DNA of 64,000 bases from Gnetum montanum (taxonomy: Eukaryota; Streptophyta; Gnetopsida; Gnetales; Gnetaceae): NCBI GenBank assembly GCA_015680685.1, contig MNCI01009650.1:952141-1016140 (forward strand), written 5' to 3'. The notes below the pieces were generated by a model. That model ran no database searches. It worked only from the letters and a program-made list of their open reading frames with translations, and had not been told where the DNA came from. The translations under genes and the position numbers were made by a program. The number at the start of each line of letters is the position of its first letter. Position 1 is the first letter of the stretch. Shown in pieces: positions 10,455-22,086 of this stretch.

Positions 10455-11416
10455 GTGCTCAATTCATATATTGCATCTACTATAAAGGTAAATCTCTCAT
10501 TCCCTTCTTTACATTCAGAAATAAAGAAGACTATGCTTGACAAAACTTGTGATTGTCTGAATGATGTTTCCTTTGAAGAAAGGTATGAAATATTTTTCCA
10601 TAAAGTTCTTTCTTTCCAAAATTTGTGCATTAAGATAAAAGATGCTTTAAATACTAAGGAAATAAAAATTAAAGTTCTTAATGATGATTTTTTTTTATCT
10701 CAAGAAAGAGAACTTAGACCTTAAGGTTGAGATTCAAAAACTAACTAATGTGAGTGAGTAGATGAGTAAGATCTTCAATCAACAAAAACCAAATCAATTT
10801 GAAGGTAAGAAAAGAGGTAAAAAATTTTCAAGTTCTAATTTTGATTCATCTTCAATAGAATGCTTGGTATGTGGTGGAAAAGACCATGTGGTCTCCAAAT
10901 GTCCTAGTAATGGCTAGTTACAATGAAAGGATAGAAATTATGAGAAGGTTAGAAAGACCAACTTCTACTCGAGTTCGAATGATGAAGAGAAAAGTGAAGA
11001 AAAGATGAAGGACGATGCAAAGGATTCATACCTCATCTATATGACTCTCACAAATTGTGACACTAATACTTTAGATGAAGAACTTAATGAGGATGAGAGG
11101 TTTGATGTATTGTGTAATGAACTTTTAAATTTTCAAAATCTTTATACAAAGTTGAACAAGTAAGTAAAAAGGGATCAAGAAATTTCTTTATTGCATACAA
11201 CAATTTTAGATCTCACTAAGGAAATCTCAAACCTTAGGGCTAAGAATAAAGAACTAACCAAGTCATGTGAGTAGATGAAAGAAGAGCTTGTAGATGTAAT
11301 GCTTGTGAATGAAAGGATGGTTAAAGGGAAAGATTTCTTTGAATGATTCTTGAACAAGAAATAAGTTCATAAGATAAAAGTGGACTAGGATGTTGTTCCC
11401 AAGAAGAAGAACCTGC
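10455..11416 (+). pseudogene. Element C gag-like ORF, part 1, with CCHC zinc knuckle
   Basis: A plus frame with a few stops runs 5' to the nested element. Residues at 10455-10724 (MLNSYIASTIKVNLSFPSLH onward) form an open 89-codon stretch that I do not recognise. At about 10861-10905 a clean CX2CX4HX4C knuckle is visible: CLVCGGKDHVVSKC. The rest is Lys/Glu-rich and probably coiled coil. A zinc knuckle in this position is what Copia Gag proteins use to bind genomic RNA. The frame is cut at 11417-11421 by insertion of element 3; coding resumes at 20008. Confidence 0.6.
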
Positions 11417-11421
11417 ATAAC

Positions 11422-12257
11422 TGATGAGTGGCTAGGTACCCCTACACTCAACCATATGAATATGAGCATTGACGCACAATCCGGTCAAACTTTGTAGATG
11501 GGCTAGTTCTGGTATCTAGATAATTACATGTTAATCGCAGTTTGCTATCTTCCCACCTAGACTAGTAATTGTTTTGTCATGTATGGTTTAGTCCAGAGTG
11601 AGGTGTATGATGTGGTCCTAAGCTAGTGCTACTCCTCGAGGCAATGGCAATAACTTTAATTAACCTAAGAGGGAATGGGAGAAGAGAATCTAAACTAGAC
11701 TAAGTGCAATGAGTATCCATCCTTAATCATCTGTACACATCTTGGACCTCATGTACTACTACTGGGATTACCAAGCTCATGTCCTAGGTATGCTACTAGA
11801 ATACCAATTAGTCACACTTAAATGCTTATGATTAAGTCATACTCATTTCGCGTTTAATAACAAGGATAGTAAATGAAGGGTAAGAAATATTAATTAAGAA
11901 AACAATAACAGTAAGCAATTAAAACTAAGTGAATGCTGCAATGATGAAGTAATCTCGATCTTTATTACTAATCATGTGCATGTCCAAGTATGTCACACTT
12001 GAATAAAGGTTCCGTATAATTACAATGATCAAACTGCGGGCATGCACTAGGGAAAGGGTTGAGATGAACTAAAAAATGACAAAAATACTCTACTCTAACA
12101 CTAACTTACTCTATTTTTTCTATGCGCCCAAATGTGGTATTTATAGGCTTACACAAGAACCACAATATCACATATATGATATTGTTAGCTAGGCCGTGAT
12201 ATCACATACTCAATATCGTGGGTCCGATATCGAAGCCTAACAAATCATGATTCATCA
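11422..12257 (-). repeat. 3' LTR of element 3 (836 bp)
   Basis: Matches 19245-20002. On the minus strand it reads U3 with GATATC repeats, a TATA at 12138-12147, then an AATAAA signal at 11961-11966 and a GGTAATCCCAGTAGT motif further downstream. Confidence 0.9.
12138..12245 (-). promoter_or_regulatory. LTR promoter: TATA plus GATATC palindrome array
   Basis: The minus strand has CCTATAAATACC with at least five (G/A)ATATC(G/A)-type palindromes within the 100 bases upstream. The right LTR keeps the same array (19890-19985), with its own substitutions. Confidence 0.6.
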
Positions 12258-12268
12258 TACCCCCATGA
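12258..12268 (-). promoter_or_regulatory. Polypurine tract of element 3
   Basis: The minus strand reads TCATGGGGGTA immediately before LTR start TGATGAATC. The element at 30.8-40.7 kb has the same tract before its 3' LTR. Confidence 0.75.
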
Positions 12269-12439
12269 CTAAATGAAATCTGATCCTCAAGTTGAACAAA
12301 ATGAGAACAAGCCCAATTGATTACACAATGGATAGGTATGGGATTATTAACTAACTAGAAATTTATTCATGCTACAATGGAGAATTGAATATGACAAAAT
12401 TGGGACACATATACAAAATTACATAATTTATTAGAACTC

Positions 12440-15250
12440 ATGTGGTTCCTGGTGGCAATGGCTCCTCCATGGGTCTCTTCCCTTTGTCTTGTGCTCTAGG
12501 CTTTGGAAATTGATGGCTCTGAAGGAGTGCCTGGAGCTTTTCCTCTTTAGTTTAGGGGTACTATGTTGTCCATGCTGATGCTCCAATGTTTGATGGAGTC
12601 AGCACCTCCCATTGGCATAGTAGTTGCAGGAACATCTAGTTGGCCTTGACATACCAAGCTACAAATAGCCATTGTTCCTTTTCATAGGCTCTGGCTTTGT
12701 CCTTGTATTCCTGGTAATCTGTAACCCATCAAGCCAAGTCTGCCACAACATCCTTTTATCCCTGGTAGCTAGCCTTGACCACCTCTAATTCAAAATTTGC
12801 CACTTCTAGTTTCTATAACGTCTTCTTGTGCTCAGCAAATTCTATTTCATATTTTGCATAGTTGGTAGCTACCTACTTCTCTAGCTCTATTCTTGGGTGT
12901 CCTGTTGTTAACATGGCTAAGTTGGCATACCACAGGTTTGCCAATTCCATGTACTCCATAAGATCTTGTATCTGCAGGTCCCAGCTTTTGAGCTCCGCTT
13001 GGTAGGCAAATGCATAGGTACCCAATATGGTCCACCAGTTAGTGTTTTAAGCATTGAGAGTGTTGATATGGGTCTTGGCCATATGGATTTCTTTTTCAAC
13101 TACTTGCTTGTACATCCCCACTTGGTCCCTAAAGTATTCCTTCAACTTTTCATGTCGCTTGGCCTCATTTTGCCATGCGCTTATTTCAATTGCTATCTTT
13201 TGACGGATTGCACACACCTCCTCTATTGAAAGGGTTCTATTTTCTTTGGCCAAGCAATTTATGTCCTGGTTGACCTTGACTAATTATTCTCACAATTGTT
13301 GAAAATTTTATTCAAGAACCTTCTTTTGTTTTCCCATAGTGGTCAATTGAAGATTGTCTATGGCAAGCTATTTATTCTCCTCTTGCAAGGCCTTGAGTGG
13401 TTTGGCATGCACATATGTCTACACTTGTGTCTTCGAAGCATCCCAATCATCCTTCTCTTTTTCCTCCACCACTTTCTCATTTTCTACCAATAATTTAGTA
13501 ATTTGCTCTATCCTGAAAGACTCTAGCTAGTTTGTGGGGATAAATCAAGATGGATCCCACTATGCAGCTTGTAGGGTGACAAGCTTCTCTTGGAGTCTTT
13601 CCAACTCTGTTTCTGCATGCTTGGCCCTGATCTCTACCATGACCAGCTTCCCTTTGATGGAGATGAGGTCTAATTGAGTTACTGTGACATCTTGATGAAT
13701 GTCAAATAGGGACAGCATCACTTGTCCTATCTATAGCAACCGATCGAGAATATCCTCATGCTCCGTAGGAGTCATTGAGGGGCTGGCCAAAGTTTAAGCA
13801 TCAAGTGCTCCTGTAAAGTCTACCACTGGCACAACAAGGACATTGAATGATTCTCTTATGTGGTCTGTGACCACTTTTGTGGCTCTCACTACATCTTGAT
13901 GCTGCATGATCACTACTGTGGCCCCTTCACTGGTTTCTAATTGCACCTAGAAAGATGCAGTGTTCCCTGAGATCTGTTGTGACTAGTGCGTTTCCCCTCC
14001 TCCTATTTGGATTGACACCTCACCCCATGTGTGATCAATGGAGACCATGGATCGTATAGTATCATCAATGACCCAGAAGAGATTGGCATCATCACAACTT
14101 CCCCAGCTGACCGTCTCAATAATGGCCCTGAGATGGCTCATTGATGGTCGATAATCCTGCGGTGCTGACGACGGTTGGTCTTGCTAGCATGTACTAGGCC
14201 CTACTTCTAGTTGTTGACTGGGCGTTGTGCTTCAAAGTTGGCTAGGCCTTGCAATTTGAGTTATAGTATGCCCCACTATCTATTCTTGTTCTAGCTCTAG
14301 TGTCTCACCAGCACTTTTTCTTGGGGTTGGTGGCTTCAACAATTTAGTAAATGAAGCATTTTTGGCTCTTCTAGGGACATCATTAGTGTACCCTAGAATT
14401 CTAGCATGCTGACACAGCTTCCTAATGAGATAGGGGAAGGGCAATGTGAACTTCCCTATCTTGCATTCCTCAAAACACCTTAGAATCTCCGTGAGATATA
14501 GATGGGGTAGGTTAGCATTAACCTTACCCATCAATATAGCACTTCCTTTGGCCGCATATGTGGAGATTCTGTTCAATCCTTTTGTGGGGAAGACATGATA
14601 AGTACTGATCTTGAAATAGATCCTCTCCTCCAGGGTCAACTCTTCATATGCCTTGTCTTCCTTACCGTATGCCCTTTTCAACCAAATTTTTTGTGCATCA
14701 ACATCAGAGCAAGTGGGCAGGTGAGCAACTTTTGGCCCTATATTCGGAAGATTTAACACTTCCAAAATGGCTTTGGTAGAGAAATCTATAGAAACACCAC
14801 CAATATCAACTGTGGTGCCTTCTTATTTATTGTGTCAAAATTGTTACATCTCTCCCAAGTACTAGGCACCACTTTTAGAGAGGATAGGCCATAATGGGGA
14901 TCCTTTGAGTTGGTCCCTAACTGCTTCAAGAGTGAACTCAGTGAAAGGTCCAAAGTTGAGTTCCATGATCACAACTGCTGATGTGGACCTTTCGTGGATT
15001 ACTTGAACACATTTTGAGGACAACGTGAGATGTTATCCCTATTCAGGTGCTTCAGTGGCTTACCTTTCAGCCTGTCCCAATTGCATAGTAACAGGAGGCT
15101 CTTGATGGATGCTGAATGATTATGCCTCCTGTTTTGTACGTTCCTTGGGAGACACTTGACCTCTGCCTCTCCTTGGTCATTTGGACACACCTTGAGAGGG
15201 TCCTCTTTGCTATCCACATTTAGGGGCCATCTGCAATCACACAGGGCCAA
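12440..15250 (-). pseudogene. Element 3 sense 3' ORF: unknown N-terminal domain plus long coiled coil
   Basis: A decayed minus frame of about 900 codons fills the space between gag and the PPT, where extra ORFs occur in some plant Ty3/gypsy elements. The part at 15250-14999 starts MALCDCRWPLN. The best-preserved block is 14765-14280, 161 codons open. It contains IWLKRAYGKEDKAYEELTLE, RISTYAAKGSAILMGK and LPFPYLIRKLCQHARI, which in style recalls the putative plant transposon-protein or plant mobile domains known from such extra ORFs. From about 13700 to 12500 the sequence is Lys/Glu/Gln-rich heptad-like coiled coil. About 20 stops and at least one frameshift make it dead. Function unknown; no catalytic motif seen. 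Confidence 0.55.
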
Positions 15251-15730
15251 GTATTAGTAAGGTTATTTACAAAATGTGACTTATACCCTTACTTCATGCC
15301 TTTAAGGAATTTTGTTTTTGTTTCGTGTGATCCATAGTTAGGAAATTTTATGAAAATTTTCCCTAAAAGTTTTCATATTAGGCCCACTTTGATTAGGTAG
15401 CTCCAAAAATTAATTCTCATGATATGAGTGAAGAGAGAAAGTTGATTTGGCAACATGTTTAACTGTTCTATGGTCATTTACCCTTTATGATATCCTTCGG
15501 GCGATGATAAATTCTAGAAAAATTGCATGCAATTTGGAGTGTACCCTTCCCCCATGACTAAGCTAAACACTCCAGGTTCAAATAGGTTCAATCGGAATGG
15601 GAATCGGAGCATTAACGAGCAAGTTATGGATGTTTGACCGATAGGTGCAAGCTAGCAAGTTCATGGAAGAAAATTTAAACAACTCCCCTCACATGAATAG
15701 TGTAAAATGATGTTGACATGTGAGGGGGGT

Positions 15731-15830
15731 CCATATATATAGGTTTTATGAATGCGATATCGCATACCCAATAGCGCTGACCTAATATCGCATCAGACCC
15801 GATATCGAGTACCCAATATCGAGGCCTATT
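15731..15830 (-). promoter_or_regulatory. Internal TATA plus GATATC module upstream of the 3' ORF
   Basis: On minus, CCTATATATATGG (15743-15731) follows an array of at least four (G/A)ATATCG palindromes (15755-15826), including GCGATATCGCATACCCAATA in plus orientation. The order and spacing match the LTR promoters of the same element, yet the flanks do not match the LTR. It lies about 480 bases upstream of the first ATG of the 3' ORF. It could be a dedicated promoter or a fragment of a related LTR. Confidence 0.45.
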
Positions 15831-15839
15831 GAAAATAGG

Positions 15840-17200
15840 CTACTTAGTAAAATTAATGAATTTCTAAATTTTCAAGGTCAAAAATGAAGGATTTGAGGGT
15901 AATTGGAAAGGTCCAGGGTAACATTGAATAGACCAGGAGGCACAAAAACTATAATGGGGTAGAATCTGATAATGAAATTCATGAATAGAATGAGGAACAA
16001 AGACATGTTATGGTGCATAGGAATGTTGGAATTAAAAGGATGATAAAGGAAAGAATAGATTTGGCAATGCAATGCTTGAAGGGTATAAAATGATGTGATG
16101 ATGATGTGCAATGAGTGGAAATTACAAAGGTTACACAAGTGGGTCCTCCCCAAAGCAAGTTCCAACCTATAATGCCTTTATGTAACCACACCTAAAAATG
16201 TCTGTAGGCACTAAAAGGGGTAAATGTAATCCACACCAGTCCCATAAAACACACACATGTAGATACCACTATTATGAGATATGAATTCAATGCTACACAA
16301 GACATGAGTCACAAATACATGAACAACAAGATGGGATGAATCATAGAAGGGATTGCAGAGATTGGGACATGAGGTAACTGACCTGGGGCACAATGAATCC
16401 TGAGTGTAGGGCGTGATTAATGTGTCATTAACCCATCACTCCAAAATCAAGACCAAGTCCATTCCTTCGATCAGTGACATCACATTGTTTCATCCCATGA
16501 TGGACAACCATAAGAGTACCATGACAACAAGGTGTATGATCACTTGGCATTTTGTTCAAGGGAGGAATGATTTGGAATTTCTTTATGGCACTATTGTCTT
16601 GATCTTTTCTCTCTCTTTTTTAAATGCTTAATCTAAAGAAGCTGCCTACCTTCAGGCATGGGTGCAAATCTTTCTAGTGGGACCCCCTAGAATAGCATTA
16701 GGTTTCTTTATTGAGTGCCTTTATTACTCTTACTCCCATTTTTCGTTAGATCTACAAGGACCTTGGTACAACCAGGCTGCATGATAATTCCTATAGATGT
16801 CACCAAAGAGAATCCACAAGTCCCCTTGATGTCACACCCTAGTCATTCCCTCTTAGTCCATCATTTTTTGCTCTATGCATAATGAGCACAAAATTACTTT
16901 AAGTTTTCCTGATGACAAGAGTATCATTGTACCCAGAGTAGAACCTCTTATTAATAGAATGGTTGGGTGGATGTGGTGTCCTTGCTGTCCAAGTAATTAG
17001 TCACTTGAAACTTGATAGCATAGAACAACACCTTAACCAATGAGTCACATGAGTTTTTTATTCATAGATGAGATTACCCATAAAAATATAAAAACATAAA
17101 AAGATAAAACAATAAATGAAAAGATGAAACAACAAAGTGAAAGATGAAAAACTAGAAAACAAAAAGTTGTAAAAATAAAGAAAAGGAAAAAACATTTATT
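15840..17200. other. Element 3 internal spacer, unassigned
   Basis: No pol motif or other coding similarity was recognised on either strand. ORFs here are short and without recognisable motifs. A stretch rich in AAAGATGAAA(C/A) repeats at about 17090-17190 lies just downstream of gag. Confidence 0.4.
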
Positions 17201-17204
17201 AATT

Positions 17205-19243
17205 CTATTTGTTAGAATGGGGGATATCCCCGATAACTAAAATTTTTATCATAGTGAGAATTAATAAATGGAAGGGTTGGATCCATGCATGTTGGAAATA
17301 TTGGGACCCAGTCATATCCAAACCACTAGGTGTCTTTTGATGTGGTGGTTGGAATGTACCCAAATTAGGGTTCACACACTTGATTAATGTTGACATAGTG
17401 GGGCAAGTTATAAGATGTGGTTAATTGATGAGGAGTTGACCCACTATCCCACCCATGACCGTAAGATGGTATGCAAGGATCAATATGTCTCCCTGCATGG
17501 CTATATTCATTGGGCTGCATGGTTGTTGGAGTATTGATTGATGGACCTAATAAGGTAACATGAGGCATTAGGTTTGAATAGAAAGACGCATCATAGCATT
17601 GAACTTGCACTTGGTTGGAGGGTGTAGTGGTTTCGAAACCATGCTATCTCTTTCTTTGGTCATGCCTAAAGAAGGGACACCTTCGACGTTGTGGAGGATT
17701 CCCACTACAATTGACAGTAGTAGCACAAGTAACGTTTGTGGGTCAATGTTATGATGCAAAACCTTCTAGTACTATTGGTGGTGATGTAGAAGGAGGTGAA
17801 GGATGAGAATATTGAGAGTAAAGAGAAGTATAAGGAACATGAGGTGGTGATCTTGTTGGAAAGGACATGGGCTAATAGTACTTAGGAGAATAATAACAAT
17901 GTGGTGAGATAGAAGATGTTAACCCAGTTGGGGAAATAAGATGTTGAACCTAATAAGTGCTTAGGTTTGGATGATATGAAGGGTGTGACCAGTTTAAGGA
18001 TGGCCTTCCCCATGATTTGGATTTTTTCCACTGTGATTGAACATAGTATTTTTGTGCAAACTCTAGATGTAGCATTCTTCCCCAATTCTCATGTAAATGT
18101 GACAAGATTGGGCATTGACCTTTGGGGTGATCATACAAGAAAATTTCACATTAATACATATGATTAGTAGTTGATTTCTTATTCTCTTCAACCCTTCTTT
18201 CCGATTGTCTAAGGGTGTCCTATCCTACTTCTTGGTTCATCATGGTTCTACCTCTAATAGTGTTGGCATATTCTCCACATTTTTCATGTATCCATTCTGT
18301 CATCTTATTGATATTTTCCTCAATTTCGTTTAGTGATTATAGTATTGGAAAAGATGATTCCACCTCCTTGAGGTGAGTTGATTTCTCCTCTTCATGATTA
18401 TGGACCTTTGCAAATTTATGATTTTAGTCCCATTGAGAGCTTTCAACATTCTCCCATTTAGCCATTTCTTCTTCTTCTTTTCCTACCCACTTAATAAGCT
18501 CTTGGAATTGATGGGTTCGTAGCTCATATAGTTGACCTAGGGCATACATCCCTAGGGTCTCCCTTGTCTCGTTGTGGAGCCCATCCATGATGTGATACAT
18601 TAGCCTTTCCTCGAAGAACCCATGGCCTAGGTAGTTGTTTAAAAATGCATAATATCTTTCTAAGGCCATGTCCAAGGGTTCATGTTGTAGTTTTTACACT
18701 CTTGGATTTTTTTCCTCAAGGCTAACACTCTTGCATAGGTTTAATATCTTTCATTGAAGAGTTCTACCATTGTTGGCCAACGTTGAATTGATTTTGGTCT
18801 TAAGGACCTGTACCATACTTTTGCTCGGCCAACGAGTGTCATAGGAAAGAGCTTAAGTTTTTTCCACCCATTATCAATATTATTCCATATAGAGGCATCA
18901 TGGAAGGCTTGTAAATGATGTTGTGGATCTACATCATAGCCCCCTGAAAATTTGGGAAAGTTATTTATATTAAGCCTGGGTAGACGGCTTTTCTTATGAT
19001 GCTTGCGGGATATTCGAACAGCCTCTTGTATATACGTTAGGCTCTTCGTGGCTAGTAGGGATTCATCGTCACTAGGTAGGTTATGAATTTTTGAGTTGGG
19101 ATGATGTTGTCTTCATTTATGTACATAGGAGACCCCTGCATAGGATTGAGTACTCCAAACTTCGTCTTCATCATCATATAATTTGTTGGTTCTCCAATGA
19201 ATTGCCTTACTAGTTGTTGCATTGTCATAGTCTTGTGAGAGAG
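17205..19243 (-). pseudogene. Element 3 gag relic
   Basis: The minus frames match the gag of the 30.8-kb element. A capsid part runs from about 19070 to 18680, and the block at 18675-18424 reads ALERYYAFLNNYLGHGFFEE, MDGLHNETRETLGMYALGQL. A short His/Cys motif (MYDHPKGQCPILSHL) lies at about 18138-18090, followed by a Pro/Tyr/Ser-rich tail to 17205. Multiple stops. No protease-like DSG motif was found after it. Confidence 0.7.
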
Positions 19244-19244
19244 N
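19244..19244. other. Single N at truncated LTR edge
   Basis: Gag sequence runs directly into the LTR interior here. The terminal 130 bases of the LTR and the primer site are absent, so this N probably hides missing sequence. Confidence 0.65.
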
Positions 19245-20002
19245 ATTACACGTTGATCATATTTCATTATCTTCCCACCTAGACTAGTAATTTCTTTGTC
19301 ACGTATGGTTTAGTCCAAAGTGAGGTGTATGATATGGTCCTAAGCTAGTGCTACTCCTAGAGGCAATGGAAATAACTTTGATTAACCTAAGAGGGAATGG
19401 GAGAAGAGAATCTAAGCTAGCCTAAGTGTGATGAGTATCCATCCTTAATCATTTGTACACATCTTGGACCTTGTGTCCTACTAGTGGGATTATCAAGTGC
19501 ATGTCCTAGGTACACTGCTGGGATACCAAGTAGTCACACTTAAATGCTCATGATTAAGTCGTACTCGTTCTGCATTTAATAATAGGGATAGTAAATGAAA
19601 GATAAGAAATATTAATTAGGAAAACAATAAATAACAATAACTGTAATTAATTAAAACTAAGTGAATGTTGCAATGATGAAGTAATCTTGATATTTATTGC
19701 CAGTCATGTGTGTGTCCAAGTACGTCACACTCAAATAAAGGTTCTGTACAATTACAATCATCACACTATGAGCATGTACTAGGGAAAGGGTTGAGATGAA
19801 CTAAAAAATGACAAAAAGGCTCTACTCTAACACTAAATTAATCTCTTTTTCCTGTGTGCCCAAATGTGGTATTTATAGGCTTACACAGGAACCATGATAT
19901 CGCGTATCCGATATCGTTAGCCAAGGCGCAATATTGCGTACCCAATATTGTGGTTCGATATCGCAGGTTTGATATTGAAGCCTAACAAATCATGGTTCAT
20001 CA
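19245..20002 (-). repeat. 5' LTR of element 3 (truncated at the N)
   Basis: Colinear with about 11520-12257. It retains the TATA (19870-19879) and the GATATC array, and ends GGTTCATCA next to target duplicate ATAAC. Confidence 0.85.
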
Positions 20003-20007
20003 ATAAC

Positions 20008-20460
20008 CTCCATCCCAACAAAAGAACTCTCCAAAGATTGAAGTGGCAATAGGCACTACATCCCAATTAGAAGCAACTCCAATCCAACCAAAAGCACCTC
20101 AAAGGTTTGATCATTTTAATCACTTTTACTACAATAGGAGAATTAGATGTTATTACTGTATTAGGTTTGGGCATAAGCAATGGAACTACAATCTAAAATA
20201 TTATCACATGAGCACTTGGTCATACAATAACACTCCTTGGTCTTACCAAAATATATCCAAAAAAGGAATTATGCAGGACCATAGGAAAACTTGGACTACT
20301 CAAAAGAATAAGGGAGTTTAAAAAGAATGGAGAATCAAGAGGAAGAAACATGAGAACCAAAAGTTTGTCTTCAAAAATTTCGTGAGAGAAAGCAAATCTT
20401 TGAAAATTGAAGAATTCTATGCAAGAAGAGAAACCTCAAAAGAGGAATCTCATTCTTTGG
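20008..20460 (+). pseudogene. Element C gag-like ORF, part 2, with degenerate zinc knuckle
   Basis: Coding of element C resumes after the nested insertion. The open stretch at 20043-20321 has FDHFNHFYYNRRIRCYYCIR followed by FGHKQWNYN, a CX2CX4HX4C knuckle whose last Cys is Tyr. This second knuckle and a Tyr/Asn-rich context are usual in Gag of some Copia lineages. The frame degrades after 20321. Confidence 0.5.
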
Positions 20461-22066
20461 CTCTCTAGGCATCTTATTTCTCTTCAGTAAGAAAGGTAAG
20501 TAACACTATAATCATTGGTATTTTTGACTAGAGTAGTATTTTTAAATGAAAGCTATAATATAAAAAAATGTCCTATTAACAAATCATAGTTGTTCTAATG
20601 ATCCAAAATCCTTGAATGTAATTTTTGGGCCAAAATTTTTTTTTTAACTTTTATTATTGTTTAAACATTTCTATATTGTGATATGGCATTATTGTCTAAT
20701 TTCTTTTGGAAGATTTTTTTTTATTTAAAGAATTAAAATTAATACTTGTAATGTAACTCATGTAGCTTTTGAGACAAGCTACATTGCAAAAGGAATTTCT
20801 TAAGCATATGAATTATTTGATATTTTTATGAAAGGCCTCAAACTTAATCTTGACATGACACTCTAGATTTATGGAGTCATCACCTAGTCCCTTGTGTATG
20901 TATGATGTTCATATCTTTAATGAATTCAATATATTTTTTCATGATTGGGAGTGTTTTAGACTTGTTTTGATATAAATAATGTGAGACCTTAGTCTCCATA
21001 CTTGATCTTAAAATTTCTTTGTAGCATGAAGATCCTAAAAGGCTCAAGAGGAGAATAACAATTGGTATCAATTTCTCTACAATAGATGTTTCAAAATATG
21101 GATCATATATGCAAGGGGAGTCTTGAGTGATTCTCTTAAAGATATGATAATTGCTAAGCTTCTTATCTGTAGCTCCTATATCAAACAATAGATAAGGAAA
21201 AGCATATTCATTTGGTAAAGAAATAGAGGAAATTTATTTATCAATCTTTAAAATCCTTATCTAAAGATGATCTTTATTGATGAAAGCTCTTGAACTTTAT
21301 ATGTTATATAAAATTACTTGTATGTATAACCTTTTGTATGTTGAGCATGTATCAATTTAAGTGCCTAAGATCCTTATTGCATATATGTATTGAGATATAC
21401 TCTTCTTAGAAATCTCGAATACTCTCATTGGTACTAGAAAAGGTGTTCATAATTTATTTTGGTAAGTCATGAGGTGTGTGTGTGGGTTGTGGGGGGGGGG
21501 GGGGTTGACTTTTTTAGCATGATAAGATGTATTTCTTACAAGTTGAATATGCATGTTTTTACTCACTTTTCTTAAAGTTTCTCTTAGATTGTTCAAAGAA
21601 TACTGGTTTACAAAGAGGTTACTTAGTCTTCAATATCTTTTGAAAAGCTTGGATCAAGTATGTCTCTTGTTGTTGTGGATAGATGAAGGGCCACTCTTGA
21701 TAAACACTAGTTTTACTTCATTAGCCCTATAAAATTAATGAGATGTGTATTCTTCATATGGTTCTCTTGCAAAATGTTTGTATGTTATGCACAATTATAT
21801 TATGAAATATTTTTATAGGTATTTTGATAGATTCTTTTGGGTGCTATCCATACAAGAGGAGAGTTTTGTGTCAGAATGGATATGCTCATTATGCAATGGC
21901 TTTCCAAAATTATATGTTTTTGTTCTAAAATGATATATCTTCAAGTAACAAATTTTGCTACTTAAAAATGTGACTCCTTCATTCCCTTTTTATTCATATC
22001 CAAAAAGGGGGAGAACTGCTTAGTATATTGTGATTATACTAACCCATTTTCTTAAGTTTTGGACAT
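20461..22066. other. Element C 3' internal region, no pol recognised
   Basis: Stop-rich on the plus strand. A run of 14 G occurs at about 21490-21503. A purine tract AAAAAGGGGGAGAA at about 21998-22011 is a second PPT-like site upstream of the main one. Confidence 0.45.
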
Positions 22067-22067
22067 T

Positions 22068-22086
22068 ACCAAAAAGGGGAAAATTT
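22068..22086 (+). promoter_or_regulatory. Polypurine tract of element C
   Basis: CCAAAAAGGGGAAAATTT lies directly before the right LTR, which fixes the plus orientation of the element. Confidence 0.65.

Larger units (their letters stand above)
11422..20002 (-). mobile_element. Element 3: gypsy-like LTR element with gag and a 3' ORF, no RT seen
   Basis: The ends are TGATGAGTGG and GGTTCATCA, with a perfect 5-bp target duplication ATAAC at 11417-11421 and 20003-20007. Orientation is minus: the PPT (GTCATGGGGGTA on minus) abuts the left LTR, and gag is at the right end. Internal order in the sense direction is gag (19243-17205), about 1.4 kb unassigned, a TATA/GATATC module (15731-15830), then a long 3' ORF (15250-12440). 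No protease, RT, RNase H or integrase was recognised. The 5' LTR is missing its first 130 bases or so at the N at 19244, so the leader and some internal sequence may also be missing from the assembly. Confidence 0.85.

Noticed and set aside
12160-12250. GATATC palindromes as a possible replication origin or site-specific recombination site
   Set aside because: They sit next to the TATA box in LTRs of a retroelement, so an enhancer role is simpler.
20880-21188. Minus ORF of 102 codons in element C
   Set aside because: Antisense to the element and with no recognised motif; probably chance.
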